From Diphasiastrum complanatum (taxonomy: Eukaryota; Streptophyta; Lycopodiopsida; Lycopodiales; Lycopodiaceae), in NCBI GenBank assembly GCA_029204225.1, contig MU832617.1:1-64000 (forward strand): 64,000 bases of DNA, read 5' to 3'. Numbering within the stretch: position 1 is the stretch's first letter; each line of letters begins with the position of its first letter. Of this stretch, positions 47,801 through 59,192 are shown piece after piece. Made by a program: the position numbers and the translations under genes. The notes under the pieces are model-generated. The model did not search any database, had not been told where the DNA came from, and worked only from the letters and a program-made list of their open reading frames with translations.

Positions 47801-49664
47801 TTACATGATCTACCTCTCTGCTAGGTGGTAAACCATGTGGCAAATCTTCAGGAAAAACATCTTTAAATTTAGACAATAAAGTTTCTAATTTACTGATTTT
47901 CTGCTGAATAGAACTGGAAATAGAAACTTCAGGAATAAACTGAAAGTCACATAAGAATACCTGATGGTCTTCGTCTCCGATTAGCTGACAGAGCTCTGAA
48001 CTGCAGACCATAGGGCTATTGGGAACATCATGCTCCCCATGCAACTGGATCTCTCGGCCTTTATACTGAAAGCTGAGGGTGTTCTCCTGATAGTTTCTGT
48101 GGAGGGAAGGTCCTAAACTGTAGAACCAATCTCTCCCGAGAACAATGTCTGTTCGATCCAGGTGCATTATCTGAAAGTTTATTTGATCTTGGTACCCCTG
48201 AATACCAAGATTTAACTTACTTACCATAGTTTCCCATATTTTTTTATCTTCACCCTTAGCTAATGAAACTATGTACCTATGCTGACTAGGTACTTCTGGT
48301 AGTTTAAGCTTTTTAACGAGGGTGTGGTTGATGAAATTATGGGTTGCCCCATCATCAACCATGACTCTTACTGACTGGTTACCAACTTTCCCATGCATAC
48401 GTACTAGGTCATGCGGCCCAAAGCTGAAGGGTCTCGCTAGCATTGCAGAGGTCAGCTGGCAACAGTGTTCATGATCTTCATGATACACTTTGATCTCGGA
48501 AGCTGCCGAGTCACTGGGGAAACATACAGTCTGAACAAGATGAACTTGTTTTTTATCTTTCTTATCTTTTTTAGTGAAAGGCCCCTTGGGACACTGTCTG
48601 ACTGTGTGTCCCTTGCCCATACACACAAAGCACAAACGTTCTTGTTTGGCTTTCTCAAAATCATCTGGTTTTAAGGGCTGTATGTGTGAAGGGCGTTTCT
48701 GAGGAGCTTCACCTTTAAATTTATCTTCTTTCTTTCTTTTTAAAAATTTCTTTTTAAATTGAAAGTCTTTCTGAGGAAGCTGCTCAGAAAGTGGTTGCTG
48801 TCTCGCTCTCTTCCTACCCACTGAATCATCATAGATTTGAGCATATCTGAGAGCTTGCTCAAGGGTAGTAGGCGAGTTTCTCTGGACCTCTACTTTATAT
48901 TCATCTTTGAGGCCACGGACAAATCCTCTGATTTTTTGATAGTCATCCATATTTTTAATCTTTAAAATTGCCTCTCGATACTGCGAGATATATTGGATGA
49001 GGGACTTGTCCATTACTGTTCTTTCCCAGGCTTCCCAGGCTCTATCAAGTTCATTCTCTGGTAGAAATTCTCTTAGGAAAGCTTCTTCAAAATCTTTCCA
49101 TGACCGGGGAGTCTGCCCAGTCTCCTGGAGATTTAACCACCACTTATAGGCCATAGGCCCTAAAGAAAGACTGGCCTCAATTGCTTGCAAATGGTCAGGG
49201 GTCTGTTTAAGAGCATGAATGTTCTTCCATTTGCTGAGGAAGGTTTGTAGAATATCTGCATTTCTATCCTTCTCTTCCCCATTAAAAGTAGGAGGCTTTA
49301 AATCTTTAAAAACACTGGGGTGAGACCGTAAAGTCTCACCCAAAACTGATGGAAGTGGAGAAGGGGATAACTGAGAAGTGGAGGGAAGGCTTCCTTTCGC
49401 GGAGCTCAAAATCAAGTTTTTGAGTTCAGCGAACGAGTCGTCCACACTGGACTTGAAATTGGCTAATGCCAGCTTCAGTTCATCCACTTCTGTTACCAAT
49501 TGGAGGAACTGCTCCTTGGTAACCAGTTCGTCGAGTTCTTCGGCGAACTGTTCCTGTTCTTCTACTTCCATGGGTTCCTTCCCTTTTCTGTAAGCCAAGG
49601 CTTCTGTTTCAAGTTCGTCGAAGCCTCTCTCCTGGGGTTGATCAGGTCCCTGAGGAGTGGTCAT
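44877..49664 (-). CDS. Chromovirus gag-pol polyprotein, 1595 aa, open
   Basis: Domains in order with rough residues: acidic N-terminus and gag core (about 130-290, [14 protein letters not shown]), zinc knuckle [14 protein letters not shown] (344-357), protease VDDGATHNF (433-441), RT with [10 protein letters not shown] and catalytic [10 protein letters not shown] (about 780-789), RNase H starting at VETDAS (about 928-933) with [10 protein letters not shown], integrase HHCC ([11 protein letters not shown]...CQKCQ, about 1175-1215), DDE core ([16 protein letters not shown] near 1300, [10 protein letters not shown] near 1338), GPF motif (RYCGPFTI), and a C-terminal chromodomain ([17 protein letters not shown]). 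The chromodomain defines the chromovirus group and is known to steer integration. No stop or frameshift is seen. The stop lies 11 bases from the 3' LTR. The ATG chosen is the first in frame, [10 protein letters not shown]. The clade within chromoviruses is not assigned. Confidence 0.95.
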   Translation of the reverse strand: MTTPQGPDQPQERGFDELETEALAYRKGKEPMEVEEQEQFAEELDELVTKEQFLQLVTEVDELKLALANFKSSVDDSFAELKNLILSSAKGSLPSTSQLSPSPLPSVLGETLRSHPSVFKDLKPPTFNGEEKDRNADILQTFLSKWKNIHALKQTPDHLQAIEASLSLGPMAYKWWLNLQETGQTPRSWKDFEEAFLREFLPENELDRAWEAWERTVMDKSLIQYISQYREAILKIKNMDDYQKIRGFVRGLKDEYKVEVQRNSPTTLEQALRYAQIYDDSVGRKRARQQPLSEQLPQKDFQFKKKFLKRKKEDKFKGEAPQKRPSHIQPLKPDDFEKAKQERLCFVCMGKGHTVRQCPKGPFTKKDKKDKKQVHLVQTVCFPSDSAASEIKVYHEDHEHCCQLTSAMLARPFSFGPHDLVRMHGKVGNQSVRVMVDDGATHNFINHTLVKKLKLPEVPSQHRYIVSLAKGEDKKIWETMVSKLNLGIQGYQDQINFQIMHLDRTDIVLGRDWFYSLGPSLHRNYQENTLSFQYKGREIQLHGEHDVPNSPMVCSSELCQLIGDEDHQVFLCDFQFIPEVSISSSIQQKISKLETLLSKFKDVFPEDLPHGLPPSREVDHVINLVPGTAPVSKPPYRVSRTEDEEITRQLTDYLGKGQIQTSSSPWASPVLLVKKKEGSMRLCVDYRALNKVTIKNKYPMPRADELFDQLDGAKFFSKIDLRSGYHQVRIKSEDVSKTAFRTRHGHYEFKVMPFGLTNAPATFMTLMNSVLRPYLGKFVVVFLDDILVYSKTRKEHLKHLRKVFRLLRKHKLYAKQSKCEFFVEEVAYLGHIISSDGIKMDPNKVKAILSWLRPQNILELQIFLGLAGYYRRFVKEYAQIAVPMTNLLKGKGKEFIWESAQQESFDALKTALATAPVLKVVDPNQPFVVETDASDFAVGAVLTQGGRPVAFESKKLEPAQTRYSAYEKELFSIVHALKTWRHYLYGANFEVLTDHESLRYLCNQPELRGRKARWAELMQEFDMSIRYRRGKFNTVADALSRMPMINELSFTQIRNELLESLRGKCQHDAFFSIIWNSVQNRQLQTPEPVPGAGASSSKNTAASVEDDDESEYTSSDDVEDSEPVLPKQTPVVEGQLTQGFKWKQYSIQDEYLLYRDRVCVPNSEDYRQQVLYECHDNPSAGHPGIQKTYELLRRQFFWPSMKKDVHQYVTSCQKCQVNKAERLKAGGLLHPLEIPAGKWESISMDFIVGLPKTQKGNDAIWVTVDRLTKMAHFIPTKTTVRAPELARLFVDGLFKLYGLPSGIVSDRDSKFTGNFWKAVFHHLHTKLNMSTTDHPQTDGQTERVNQVLEDMLRAYVSKRQTNWEEYLSILEFAYNSTKHSATGYSPFMLMYGFQPRSPTAVGFKQEKVEAARNFLEDLNQMIEHAKRSIRQSQDRARHYADPHRRNVQFSTGEKVYLRVPVDSKTLKSGVCAKLSPRYCGPFTISRRLGEVTYELELPHSSKVFPVFHVSQLRKALTRSDNLVGDSVLVLPLDPQQPPHEPEEILDSRETQTRHTLYREYLVKWNDQPVENATWERGSVLRKIFPDFVLEDQDGS

Positions 49665-50545
49665 CTTCGAAACTGAAAGAGAGCTACCTTAACTTCTGAA
49701 GGAAAAAAGTCTAAAAGACTAATTTACAACTGTACAAGGGAAAGGAAAGATGACTTAGCTGTTTCTGAGGACTGTACTTCCAAAGAGATTATAAAGAGGA
49801 ACCCTTTCAGCTCTTTTCCCCAAGATTTCAGACCTGCTGTCCCGGAAAATGCCAGTTTGAAGCTTCAAAACGGTGCCAAATTTCCCGGTTCTTGAGTTGA
49901 GTAGCTGACTGATCTGATTTGAGGTGTGGGGCTCCAACAAACCGAGTAAAAACCGGAAGTTTACAAAAAGAAATCCGGAATTTTTGAAGTCCCTGCCCTC
50001 GCTGGTTGGTCAGCAACCTGTCTGGCCCGATTTGTCCAATTTACAGCTCTGAAATCACCTTGATTCTCTGATTTACTCTCAGCCTGTAGGTCGCTGGTCT
50101 GTAGCAAGCAAGTCTGAAACTCAGACTCCTGAAAAACTTCTGAAAAACAGGGTTAAATTCTGAGATTTCTACCCTACTGTCCAGCGCTGGCCCTGCTACA
50201 ATATTTCATATCAGAACTCCTTCTAATCTACTCAGAACTTCATACGAAACTCAGATTTGAGGGCTGACTATACAGCGATGGACCTGCTCTTCCCTTCCTC
50301 TTGAATTTCCGCTCAGATCATAGTGATCTACACACGAAAATCAGAGAGGGAAACTGATTTTTCAGCGCTGAAGCTATTGTAAAAGATATGCTTCCAAACT
50401 ACTGAGAAATCCAGCAAATTGGAGGATTAGAAAGCTGATCCTACAGCGATTTTCCTCCTCTATTCTTTTCTGAGAATCTCCCAGATCTTTCCTATCTTCT
50501 GATAGCTTTCTCTACTGTTGCTCCTGAACTCCCTAGGATGGAGAT
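49665..50545 (-). other. Chromovirus 5' leader
   Basis: About 880 bp between primer site and gag-pol ATG with no long frame. The CAGCG(C/A)T word recurs near 50183, 50274, 50372 and 50443 (plus strand), suggesting decayed repeats of about 90 bp. Confidence 0.7.
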
Positions 50546-50558
50546 GGCTCTGATACCA
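50546..50558 (-). other. Primer-binding site, initiator-Met tRNA
   Basis: The minus strand reads TGGTATCAGAGCC, one base after the 5' LTR. Confidence 0.95.
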
Positions 50559-50559
50559 G

Positions 50560-50917
50560 TGTAATAGATCCTAACACCACAGTAGGGCAAACACTAATTG
50601 ATCCACCCAACCTTGCCTACTCCCTGATATAGAGTAAGCCCCTCCTAGCCCAGTGTGAGGACTGGTAGCATGCAACTGCCAAGTGTCGGCCATGTGGCAC
50701 TGACGTGGCCGACTGCACGTCGGGACCCAACTGGGGGCCCTATCCTGCTGACAGGGTCCCTAGGCTGTGTTAGGCCCGCCATGGCTATGGACCGTGCTGG
50801 GGCACACTACTCACACTGTCTTGCCCTGTTGGTCATGTACGCTGGACACGACCCTGACTGTGGTATCTGACCTATCTGTGTTCTCTAGGGTTCGGCACTG
50901 GTTACGAGCTCGTAACA
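50560..50917 (-). repeat. 5' LTR of the chromovirus
   Basis: 358 bp and nearly identical to 44508-44865. It is followed on the + strand by the AGATA duplication (50918-50922). Confidence 0.95.
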
Positions 50918-51978
50918 AGATAGGTATCAACCCATTGTTTCGTAAAGGTCTACCAGTCTCGTGCATGATGGCTTTATTAGACACCAAACATAGAACCTTT
51001 GAGGATTAGTTCATAGGAGGCTGCGAAGGAAACCTAGCCAATGGCCCTCTTTATCTAGAGATCAAGCCAAATTATTGTATTAGTCTAACAGACCCATACT
51101 TTCACAAGATCCTTACTTTATGTCAAAGTTTCAGGTTTGGATCTTAAACACCAGTCAGACAATCTAGAGGTCGCCTTCTCACTCTTAGGACGTGCAATCA
51201 ACACTGGGATGTCGGCTGTCTATGAAGGTTTAACTAAAGGACAGTCAAAAGGACAAGATATATTAATCAAAACAGATAAGGAAAATCAAGTCCTTACCTG
51301 TGAACAAATATCTTGGTCTGATGTCAAGTTGCCAGAGAATTGGCATATTGACATCATACCTACCTTAGCCAACGAGATAGTACCCCCATCCGCAAGAAAG
51401 ACTAGGATCATACCAAAAAACTATCTAGTGTCCCGGTCTGAAAAGCCTGTACCAAGATTACAAAAACAAGCATCACAACGCATAAGAGCAAAGCATTGTA
51501 TACATGAATCTGCATTTAATACACCTCATATTTGCAGACATTGTAATCAAATGCTAAACTCTGACCAAGAGACTTCTACATTTTCCTATCCTCTCAACAT
51601 TCTAGAGATTCCAGAGCATGAAGCATGGCCTAGAACGTGTCACATTGAAGATAGCAAAATATCGTACGAATGTCAACCATATCAGATTCCTGCCAATAAT
51701 GCTTTTTCTCCATAACAAAAAGTTCTCAATTTTCAATCTAGAGCACTATACGATATCGCACAAAAACTAGAATACCTGAGAGCTCTCTGTACACCCAATT
51801 CACAGACAGAAATAAATGACCCGATGATCACAGAACCAATCTTTACATTCTCCGTACCATTCAATCCAATACCCAATCAGTACTTCCCACTTCACCACCA
51901 CAAAAACGAAGAAGATCTGACCCTGACCAGTCTACTCCATCGACAGTAACCAAGATAGGAGAATTACTGATTTACAAT
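50918..51978 (+). pseudogene. Endogenous pararetrovirus movement-protein 3' part (unit 1)
   Basis: It continues the frame interrupted at 44507: GINPLFRKGLPVSCMMALLD up to an in-frame TAG near 51007, then a frameshift, then 51137-51715 (NLEVAFSLLGRAINTGMSAV, ENWHIDIIPTLANEIVPP). The 579-bp frame 51137-51715 gives the same protein as 54297-54875 in the second unit. Stops end it at 51715; the 3' remainder (to 51978) reads in broken frames. Confidence 0.85.
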
Positions 51979-52280
51979 ATGAATAGTGCTTCGGTACCAG
52001 AAATCATACAGACGCTTCAATACCTAACCGCCTGGTTGCAATTTATGGTTGATTTAAAAATCTTACACCATCTCAAGCTGTTACTTTAGCTGCCAACGGA
52101 TTCACGGGAAATCTGAAATATTGGTGGGAACACCTACCAAATGAATTGGTAACTTCCAAAATCTTCCAGTCACTCAATCCATCTGCACGATTCATAGAAG
52201 CTATTTACGCAGAATTCATAGGTAGCAAAATAGATGAAGCTATTGACGCCAAAGAAGCGTTCAATCGAGTTCAACTGTGT
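51979..52280 (+). pseudogene. Coat-protein N-terminal fragment (unit 1), truncated at a strand switch
   Basis: It begins MNSASVPEIIQTLQYLTAWL, with a one-base deletion near 52055 relative to 55139-55441. Similarity stops at RVQLCD near 52280. There the sequence changes to antisense viral DNA with TGACAATGG at the joint. The rest of the coat protein is missing. Confidence 0.85.
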
Positions 52281-53555
52281 GACAATGGTCTGAGGACTAG
52301 AGTATGCTTGAAGTAACGACAAAAGCTTATGAGTCAACTGAAGTTTATGAATTGTCTGAACATGACAGTAATAACCTTCAAGAGGCTGAATAGAAATTCT
52401 TGTATTGATGGTGTACATTTCCTTTCTAGTGATAGGAATGTTGGCTTTGGCTTTGATCACATGATGATTCGTAGTGGTCTTGATTTTCCAAAGCGGTTTC
52501 TTTGCAACGAACACTGCAACATCTGGTAAAGCTTGATTTGCTGCATGAAAACAAGCATCTTTTTCAGATTGGGTAGGGCTGTAAGTGGGGGTTCTTGCTA
52601 AAGGATGATTGGAAACGAAGGGTCTTCGGAGATTGTTTCTGAAAATAGGTGTCTCTGGTACATTTGGTGAGTAGATCAACATAGGGGATTCAGCTTTATA
52701 GATTGGGTTAAAGGGTGTGTATGGAGGTGTTCTAGGGCGCTGACTTGGTCTGGGAGATGAACGCTTCGGTGGTCCGGGCCTAGAGTGAGGTGATGGTGTG
52801 GGAACTGGGGATTGCCAAGGGATTCTTCTTATTGATGGATGTACTGGGTGAGGTTTTCTGAAATCTCTGAATGGACTTTGAGGTTGGAAATATCTGGGTT
52901 GATGATTGGTAGGAGTTGGTTCTGGCGAACTCATCTCTTGGATATTTTTAGCTGGAGTTCGTCCGGCTAGTATATCTGATATTCTCGGACTGGGGCGTTG
53001 TTGAGCAAGGGCTTGTTTCTGAGTGAGCTTATCTGCCATGGGGAAGAAAGGTTTCTTGACGGGGGGAGTGAACTACCTTTGGAAATGGGCAAATGAGAAG
53101 GATTGGTTTTGAGTGTAGGCATCATCAAGAGTGATGTCATCATCATCTTCATCATCTGGATCTTGTGCAAAGTTGAAATCTTCGTCACATGTAAGATCAT
53201 CTTCGTCATAATTATCTGAATCTCTTGCTGGTTCTTTGCCTGGACGATGATGTATCATGTTGAGCTGCTGTACTTGCTTGATCTTCATGGCATTGAATGG
53301 CAAGAGTGCTTCGAAAAATTCTTCATCTGAACTTACGTATTCTGAACTCCATTCGATTGATATTGCGTCTAATGTTTGCTCATCCCTGATCTCATCGTTG
53401 ATATTTTCCTCCAACTGCAAGTTGTTGATGCTGGGTTTGCTCTTTCTTTTAGGACAATCTTTTGCCCAATGACCTGTTTTTCTATAGATAAAACATCTCG
53501 TTGGATTTGATGCAAGTCTTTTCTTTAAGAAGACTCTACTTCTGTAAGCTTAAAG
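52281..53555 (-). pseudogene. Endogenous pararetrovirus block: coat zinc knuckle to linker (unit 2, minus half)
   Basis: Same order as 42706-43975: knuckle remnant, Asp-rich frame (53073-53420) and Pro/Ser-rich frame (52170-53039, MADKLTQKQALAQQRPSPRI). The open frame runs past the true viral part at 52281 into antisense coat-protein sequence, so its last ~35 codons are chimeric. Confidence 0.85.
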
Positions 53556-55138
53556 ATCTATTCAGTTCAGCCTCAAGTTTTCAGTATCTTCTTTAGTAAG
53601 TTTACATGTTAGCTTTGCATCCATAGCTCTTTTGAACGTATACATCGACCAGTCCATCAGAGGTTGCCAGAATACCTGCAAAGACTCATACAGACAAAAG
53701 ACGCCAAGGGAGGTTGCCCGCTTAGTCGCAGTTGTCGCAGAAAAGTCGCCTTGCAGAAGCTATTCTCCCTTCATTCTGTCCCATGGCAATGTCTTCCTTC
53801 AAGAAAGTCTATCGTTCACTTGCTAATGTTATACTTACAACAGAAGAAGCTAATGCTCAGCCTCAGTGGAGTTTACCCAGGTTCTCCCCTTCTCAGATCT
53901 ATCAGCATCAAAGTTTCTTTAAGTTACGTGCTTCAACTTTCTTTCTAGATAATAGATCTATTGCTAAGCTCCCTATCAACTCTTCGGATCACTTTTTACG
54001 TTTAACAGAAATTTGGGATGAAGGCCGTAAAAAACCTATAGCCCAAAATTATCACTTTGTACATCTAGGCTTGGTTCAGATAGGTATCAACCCATTGTTT
54101 CGTAAAGGTCTACCAGTCTCGTGCATGATGGCTTTATTAGACACCAAACATAGAACCTTTGAGGATTAGTTCATAGGAGGCTGCGAAGGAAACCTAGCCA
54201 ATGGCCCTCTTTATCTAGAGATCAAGCCAAATTATTGTATTAGTCTAACAGACCCATACTTTCACAAGATCCTTACTTTATGTCAAAGTTTCAGGTTTGG
54301 ATCTTAAACACCAGTCAGACAATCTAGAGGTCGCCTTCTCACTCTTAGGACGTGCAATCAACACTGGGATGTCGGCTGTCTATGAAGGTTTAACTAAAGG
54401 ACAGTCAAAAGGACAAGATATATTAATCAAAACAGATAAAGAAAATCAAGTCCTTACCTGTGAACAAATATCTTGGTCTGATGTCAAGTTGCCAGAGAAT
54501 TGGCATATTGACATCATACCTACCTTAGCCAACGAGATAGTACCCCCATCCGCAAGAAAGACTAGGATCATACCAAAAAACTATCTAGTGTCCCGGTCTG
54601 AAAAGCCTGTACCAAGATTACAAAAACAAGCATCACAACGCATAAGAGCAAAGCATTGTATACATGAATCTGCATTTAATACACCTCATATTTGCAGACA
54701 TTGTAATCAAATGCTAAACTCTGACCAAGAGACTTCTACATTTTCCTATCCTCTCAACATTCTAGAGATTCCAGAGCATGAAGCATGGCCTAGAACGTGT
54801 CACATTGAAGATAGCAAAATATCGTACGAATGTCAACCATATCAGATTCCTGCCAATAATGCTTTTTCTCCATAACAAAAAGTTCTCAATTTTCAATCTA
54901 GAGCACTATACGATATCGCACAAAAACTAGAATACCTGAGAGCTCTCTGTACACCCAATTCACAGACAGAAATAAATGACCCGATGATCACAGAACCAAT
55001 CTTTACATTCTCCGTACCATTCAATCCAATACCCAATCAGTACTTCCCACTTCACCACCACAAAAACGAAGAAGATCTGACCCTGACCAGTCTACTCCAT
55101 CGACAGTAACCAAGATAGGAGAATTACTGATTTACAAT
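53556..55138 (+). pseudogene. Endogenous pararetrovirus movement protein (unit 2)
   Basis: Uninterrupted counterpart of 43976-44507 plus 50918-51978. The leader join lacks the primer site, then frame 53732-54169 (AMSSFKKVYRSLANVI) ends at TAG near 54167. A frameshift and the frame 54297-54875 follow. It has the same stop as unit 1, so that stop predates the duplication. Confidence 0.85.
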
Positions 55139-55441
55139 ATGAAAAGTGCTTCGGTACCAGAAATCATACAGACGCTTCAATACCTAACCGCCTGGTTGCA
55201 ATTTATGGTTGATTTTAAAAATCTTACACCATCTCAAGCTGTTACTTTAGCTGCCAACGGATTCACGGGAAATCTGAAATATTGGTGGGAACACCTACCA
55301 AATGAATTGGTAACTTCCAAAATCTTCCAGTCACTCAATCCATCTGCACGATTCATAGAAGCTATTTACGCAGAATTCATAGGTAGCAAAATAGATGAAG
55401 CTACTGACGCCAAAGAAGCGTTCAATCGAGTTCAACTGTGT
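55139..55441 (+). pseudogene. Coat-protein N-terminal fragment (unit 2)
   Basis: MKSASVPEIIQTLQYLTAWL to FNRVQLCD. It is truncated at the same strand-switch joint as unit 1 (TGACAATGG at 55441). Confidence 0.85.
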
Positions 55442-56575
55442 GACAATGGTCTGAGGACTAGAGTATGCTTGAAGTAACGACAAAAGCTTATGAGTCAACT
55501 GACGTTTATGAATTGTCTGAACATGACAGTAATAACCTTCAAGAGGCTGAATAGAAATTCTTGTATTGATGGTGTACATTTCCTTTCTAGTGATAGGAAT
55601 GTTGGCTTTGGCTTTGATCACATGATGATTCGTAGTGGTCTTGATTTTCCAAAGCGGTTTCTTTGCAACGAACACTGCAACATCTGGTAAAGCTTGATTT
55701 GCTGCATGAAAACAAGCATCTTTTTCAGATTGGGTAGGGCTGTAAGTGGGGGTTCTTGCTAAAGGATGATTGGAAACGAAGGGTCTTCGGAGATTGTTTC
55801 TGAAAATAGGTGTCTCTGGTACATTTGGTGAGTAGATCAACATAGGGGATTCAGCTTTATAGATTGGGTTAAAGGGTGTGTATGGAGGTGTTCTAGGGCG
55901 CTGACTTGGTCTGGGAGATGAACGCTTCGGTGGTCCGGGCCTAGAGTGAGGTGATGGTGTGGGAACTGGGGATTGCCAAGGGATTCTTCTTATTGATGGA
56001 TGTACTGGGTGAGGTTTTCTGAAATCTCTGAATGGACTTTGAGGTTGGAAATATCTGGGTTGATGATTGGTAGGAGTTGGTTCTGGCGAACTCATCTCTT
56101 GGATATTTTTAGCTGGAGTTCGTCCGGCTAGTATATCTGATATTCTTGGACTAGGGGGTTGTTGAGCAAGGGCTTGTTTCTGAGTGAGCTTATCTGCCAT
56201 GGGGAAGAAAGGTTTCTTGGAGGGGGGAGTGAACTGCCTTTGGAAATGGGCAATTGAGAAGGATTCGTTTTGAGTGTAGGCATCATCAAGAGTGATGTCA
56301 TCATCATCTTCATCATCTGGATCTTGTGCAAAGTTGAAATCTTCGTCACATGTAAGATCATCTTCGTCATAATTATCTAAATCTCTTGCTGGTTCTTTGC
56401 CTGGACGACGATGTATCATGTTGAGCTGGTGTACTTGCTTGATCTTCATGGCATTGAATGGCAAGAGTGCTTCGGAAAATTCTTCATCTGAACTTACGTA
56501 TTCTGAACTCCATTCGATTGATATTGCGTCTGATGTTTGCTCATCCCTGATCTCATAGTTGACATTTTCCTCCAA
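55442..56575 (-). pseudogene. Pararetroviral acidic and proline-rich region
   Basis: The minus-strand open frame starts at 56575 (MEENVNYEIRDEQ). It has the Asp-rich stretch (DPDDEDDDDITLDD), then the Pro/Ser/Arg-rich stretch (SPHSRPGPPKRSSPRPSQRP) and a linker. Genuine viral sequence ends near 55442; the frame continues to 55331 through antisense coat-protein DNA, so its C-terminus is chimeric. It is separated from the upstream coat frame by one stop codon in the same frame. The corresponding codon in the 43.8-kb and 53.4-kb copies is sense, so the ancestor was probably a continuous polyprotein. Confidence 0.85.
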
Positions 56576-57427
56576 CTACAAGTTGTTGATGCTAGGTTTG
56601 CTCTTTCTTTTAGGACAATCTTTTGCCCAGTGACCTGTATTTCTACAGATAACACATCTCATTGGATTAGATGCAGGTCTTTTCTTTAACAAGACTCTAC
56701 TTCGATAAGCTTTTCTAATAGAAGGAGCAGGCTTCTTGATGAGTCGAGGAGATCTACGAGTGATTCTGGCAAGCTTTCTGTTGAGACAAGAACAAGAGTT
56801 GTACGCACGATAACAACCGAAATCTTTTGTAAGATGATTGGATTTGCAGAATGATGTTGATGGCCTGCTTTTAGCAATAGCCTTGCTAGCTGATCGAAGA
56901 GTGCATAGATTAGCGATGCATTGGGAAATGAGTTGTTGAATCAATCCTAACGTAACGTTTTCCCATTGTAGCTTTTTATCAGCTATCTTTTGAAGAACTA
57001 ACGAAGATAATGACTGAGGAAGTTTGTGGATGAATACTAATTTGATCACTTGATCATGATTTCCTTGAAATTTATAAATCAACTGCTTACAATAATGAAT
57101 GAATTCAGAAATCAGATTTATGTCACACAGTTGAACTCGATTGAACGCTTCTTTGGCATCGGTAGCTTCATCTGTTTTGCTACCTATGAATTCTGCGTAA
57201 ATAGCTTCTATGAATCGTGCAGATGGATTGACTGATTGGAAGATTTTGGAAGTTACCAATTCATTTGGTAGGTGTTCCCACCAATATTTAAGATTTCCCG
57301 TGAATCCGTTGGCAGCTAAAGTAACAGCTTGAGATGGTGTAAGATTTTTAAAATCAACCATAAATTGCAACCAGGCGGTTAGGTATTGAAGCGTCTGTAT
57401 GATTTCTGGTACCGAAGCACTATCCAT
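56576..57427 (-). pseudogene. Pararetroviral coat protein with zinc knuckle, longest copy
   Basis: The 283-codon minus-strand frame begins MDSASVPEIIQTLQYLTAWL. It has a coat-like core (ANGFTGNLKYWWEHLPNEL, FIHYCKQLIYKFQGNHDQVI), a basic region and a complete CCHC knuckle CVICRNTGHWAKDC near its end. This is the only copy in the window with the central coat region. The knuckle and position after the movement protein fit Caulimoviridae. It is bounded by in-frame stops on both sides, so it is separated from the rest of the polyprotein. Confidence 0.85.
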
Positions 57428-57496
57428 ATTGTAAATCAGTGATTCTCCTATCTTGGTTACTGTCGATGGAGTAGACTGGTCAGGGTCAGATCTTCT

Positions 57497-58765
57497 TCAT
57501 TTTTGTGGTGGTGATGAGGTTTCTGGGGTAGTCTCTACCATATTCAGTGGGAAGTACTGATCGGGTATTGGATTGAATGGTACGGAGAATGTAAAGATTG
57601 GTTCTGTGATCATCGGGTCAATTATTTCTGCCTGTGAATCGGGTGTACAGAGAGCTCTCAGGCATTCCAGTTTTTCTGCGATACCGCATAGTGCTCTAGA
57701 TTGAAAATTGAGAACTTTTTGTTCTAGAGAAAAGGCATTGTTGGCAGGAATCTGATATGGCTGACATTCTTGGTCGGAGTTTAGCATTTGATTACAATGT
57801 CTGCAAATATGAGGTGTATTAAATGCAGATTCATGTATACAATGCTTTGCTCTTATGCGTTGTGATACTTGTTTTTGTAACCTTGGTACAGGCTTTTCAG
57901 ACCGGGACACTAGATAGTTTTTTGGTATGATGCTAGTCTTTCCTGCGGATGGGGGTACTATCTTGTTGGCTAAGGTAGGTATGATGTCAATATGCCAATT
58001 CTCTGGCAACTTGACATCGGACCAAGATATTTGTTCACAGGTAAGAACTTGATTTTCCTTATCTGTTTTGATTAATATATCTTGTCCTTTTGACTGTCCT
58101 TTAGTTAAACCTTCATAGACAGTCGGCATCCCAGTGTTGATTGCACGTCCTAAGAGTGAGAAGGCGACCTCTAGATTGTCAGACTGGTGTTTAAGATCCA
58201 AACCTGAAACTTTGACATATAGAATAAGGATCTCGTGAAAGTATGGGTCTGTCAGACTAATACAGTAATTTGGCTTGATCTCTAGATAAAGAGGGCCATT
58301 GGCTAGGTTTCCTTCGTAGCCTCCTATGAACTGATCCTCAAAGGTTCTATGTCTGGTGTCTAATAAAGCTATCATGCACGAGACTGGTAGACCTTTACGA
58401 AACAATGGGTTGATACCTATTTGAACCAAGCCTAGATGTACAAAGTGATAATTTTGGGCTATAGCTGTTTTACGGCCTTCATCCCAAATTTCTGTTAAAC
58501 GTAGAAAGTGATCCGAAGAGTCGATAGGGAGCTTAGCAATAGATCTATTATCTCGAAATAAAGTTGAAGCACGTAACTTAAAAAAACTTTGACGCTGATA
58601 GATCTGATAAGGGGAGAACCTGGGTAAACTCCACTGAGGCTGAGCATCAACTTCTTCTGTTGTAAGTATAACATTAGCAAGTGAACGACAAACTTTCTTG
58701 AAGGAAGACATTGCCATGGGACAGAGTGAAGGGAGAATAGCTTCTGCAAGGCGACTTTTCTGCAA
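57497..58765 (-). pseudogene. Pararetroviral movement protein, longest copy
   Basis: The 422-codon minus-strand frame contains AMSSFKKVCRSLANVILTTE, NYHFVHLGLVQIGINPLF, SLTDPYFHEI and ENWHIDIIPTLANKIVPP, matching the caulimovirid movement-protein domain. The natural start may be MAMSSF near 58720; upstream codons overlap leader sequence in another frame. It ends at TGA (57497-57499). The coat frame follows in the same reading frame beyond this stop; sister copies at 51.9 and 55.1 kb have a sense codon there. Confidence 0.85.
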
Positions 58766-58854
58766 CTGCGACTAAGCGGGTAACCTCCCTTGGCGTCTTT
58801 TGTGTTAAACTTACATGATACTGAAAACTTGAGGCTCATAAAGAAACCCACGAA

Positions 58855-58866
58855 GCTCTGATACCA
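58855..58866 (-). other. Viral primer-binding site, initiator-Met tRNA
   Basis: The minus strand reads TGGTATCAGAGC between the leader and movement-protein region, the start point of pararetroviral minus-strand synthesis. Confidence 0.9.
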
Positions 58867-59192
58867 TATAGAAGGTAGAAAGAAAACCAATTAAGCGAAA
58901 GAAACACAAGCGAAATTAGATCACAGGATACGCAAAATGATAATCAACTAGCCAGGAGGTGGATACCAAAGATAGTATATAAAAGAAAACCAGATTGGCT
59001 ACAAAAGATAAAAGAACTGAATAGATCTTTAAGCTCTAGCTTCTCGACTTCTTTACAATATTGCTTCTTCCACCTCTGAACCTAACTGAGCGAAGTGAGC
59101 TTCTTATATAGGATTCATGGGCTTCATTCACCAGGTCCGTTTCATTAATTTAATAGCGCATTAGTTAGTGGCACATTTATGAGTAACAGCTG
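58867..59192 (-). promoter_or_regulatory. Pararetroviral promoter/leader (truncated copy)
   Basis: The minus strand carries TATATAAG (59103-59110), then GAAGCTCACTTCGCTCAG and about 230 bp of leader to the primer site. It matches the fuller copy at 60824-61424. The upstream promoter part is lost at a strand switch near 59192 (after TAACAGCTGG). Confidence 0.75.

Larger units (their letters stand above)
44508..50917 (-). mobile_element. Young, complete chromovirus (Ty3/gypsy) LTR retrotransposon, 6.41 kb
   Basis: The minus-strand element has 5' LTR 50560-50917, iMet primer site 50546-50558, a leader of about 880 bp, one open gag-pol frame 49664-44877, polypurine tract 44866-44876, 3' LTR 44508-44865 and an AGATA target duplication. 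Both LTRs are 358 bp; I see one difference (A/G near 44825 and 50877). It sits in the movement-protein region of the first of two tandem viral units. The second unit is empty at the same site, so insertion followed the duplication or is confined to this copy. All parts needed for autonomous movement look present. Confidence 0.95.
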
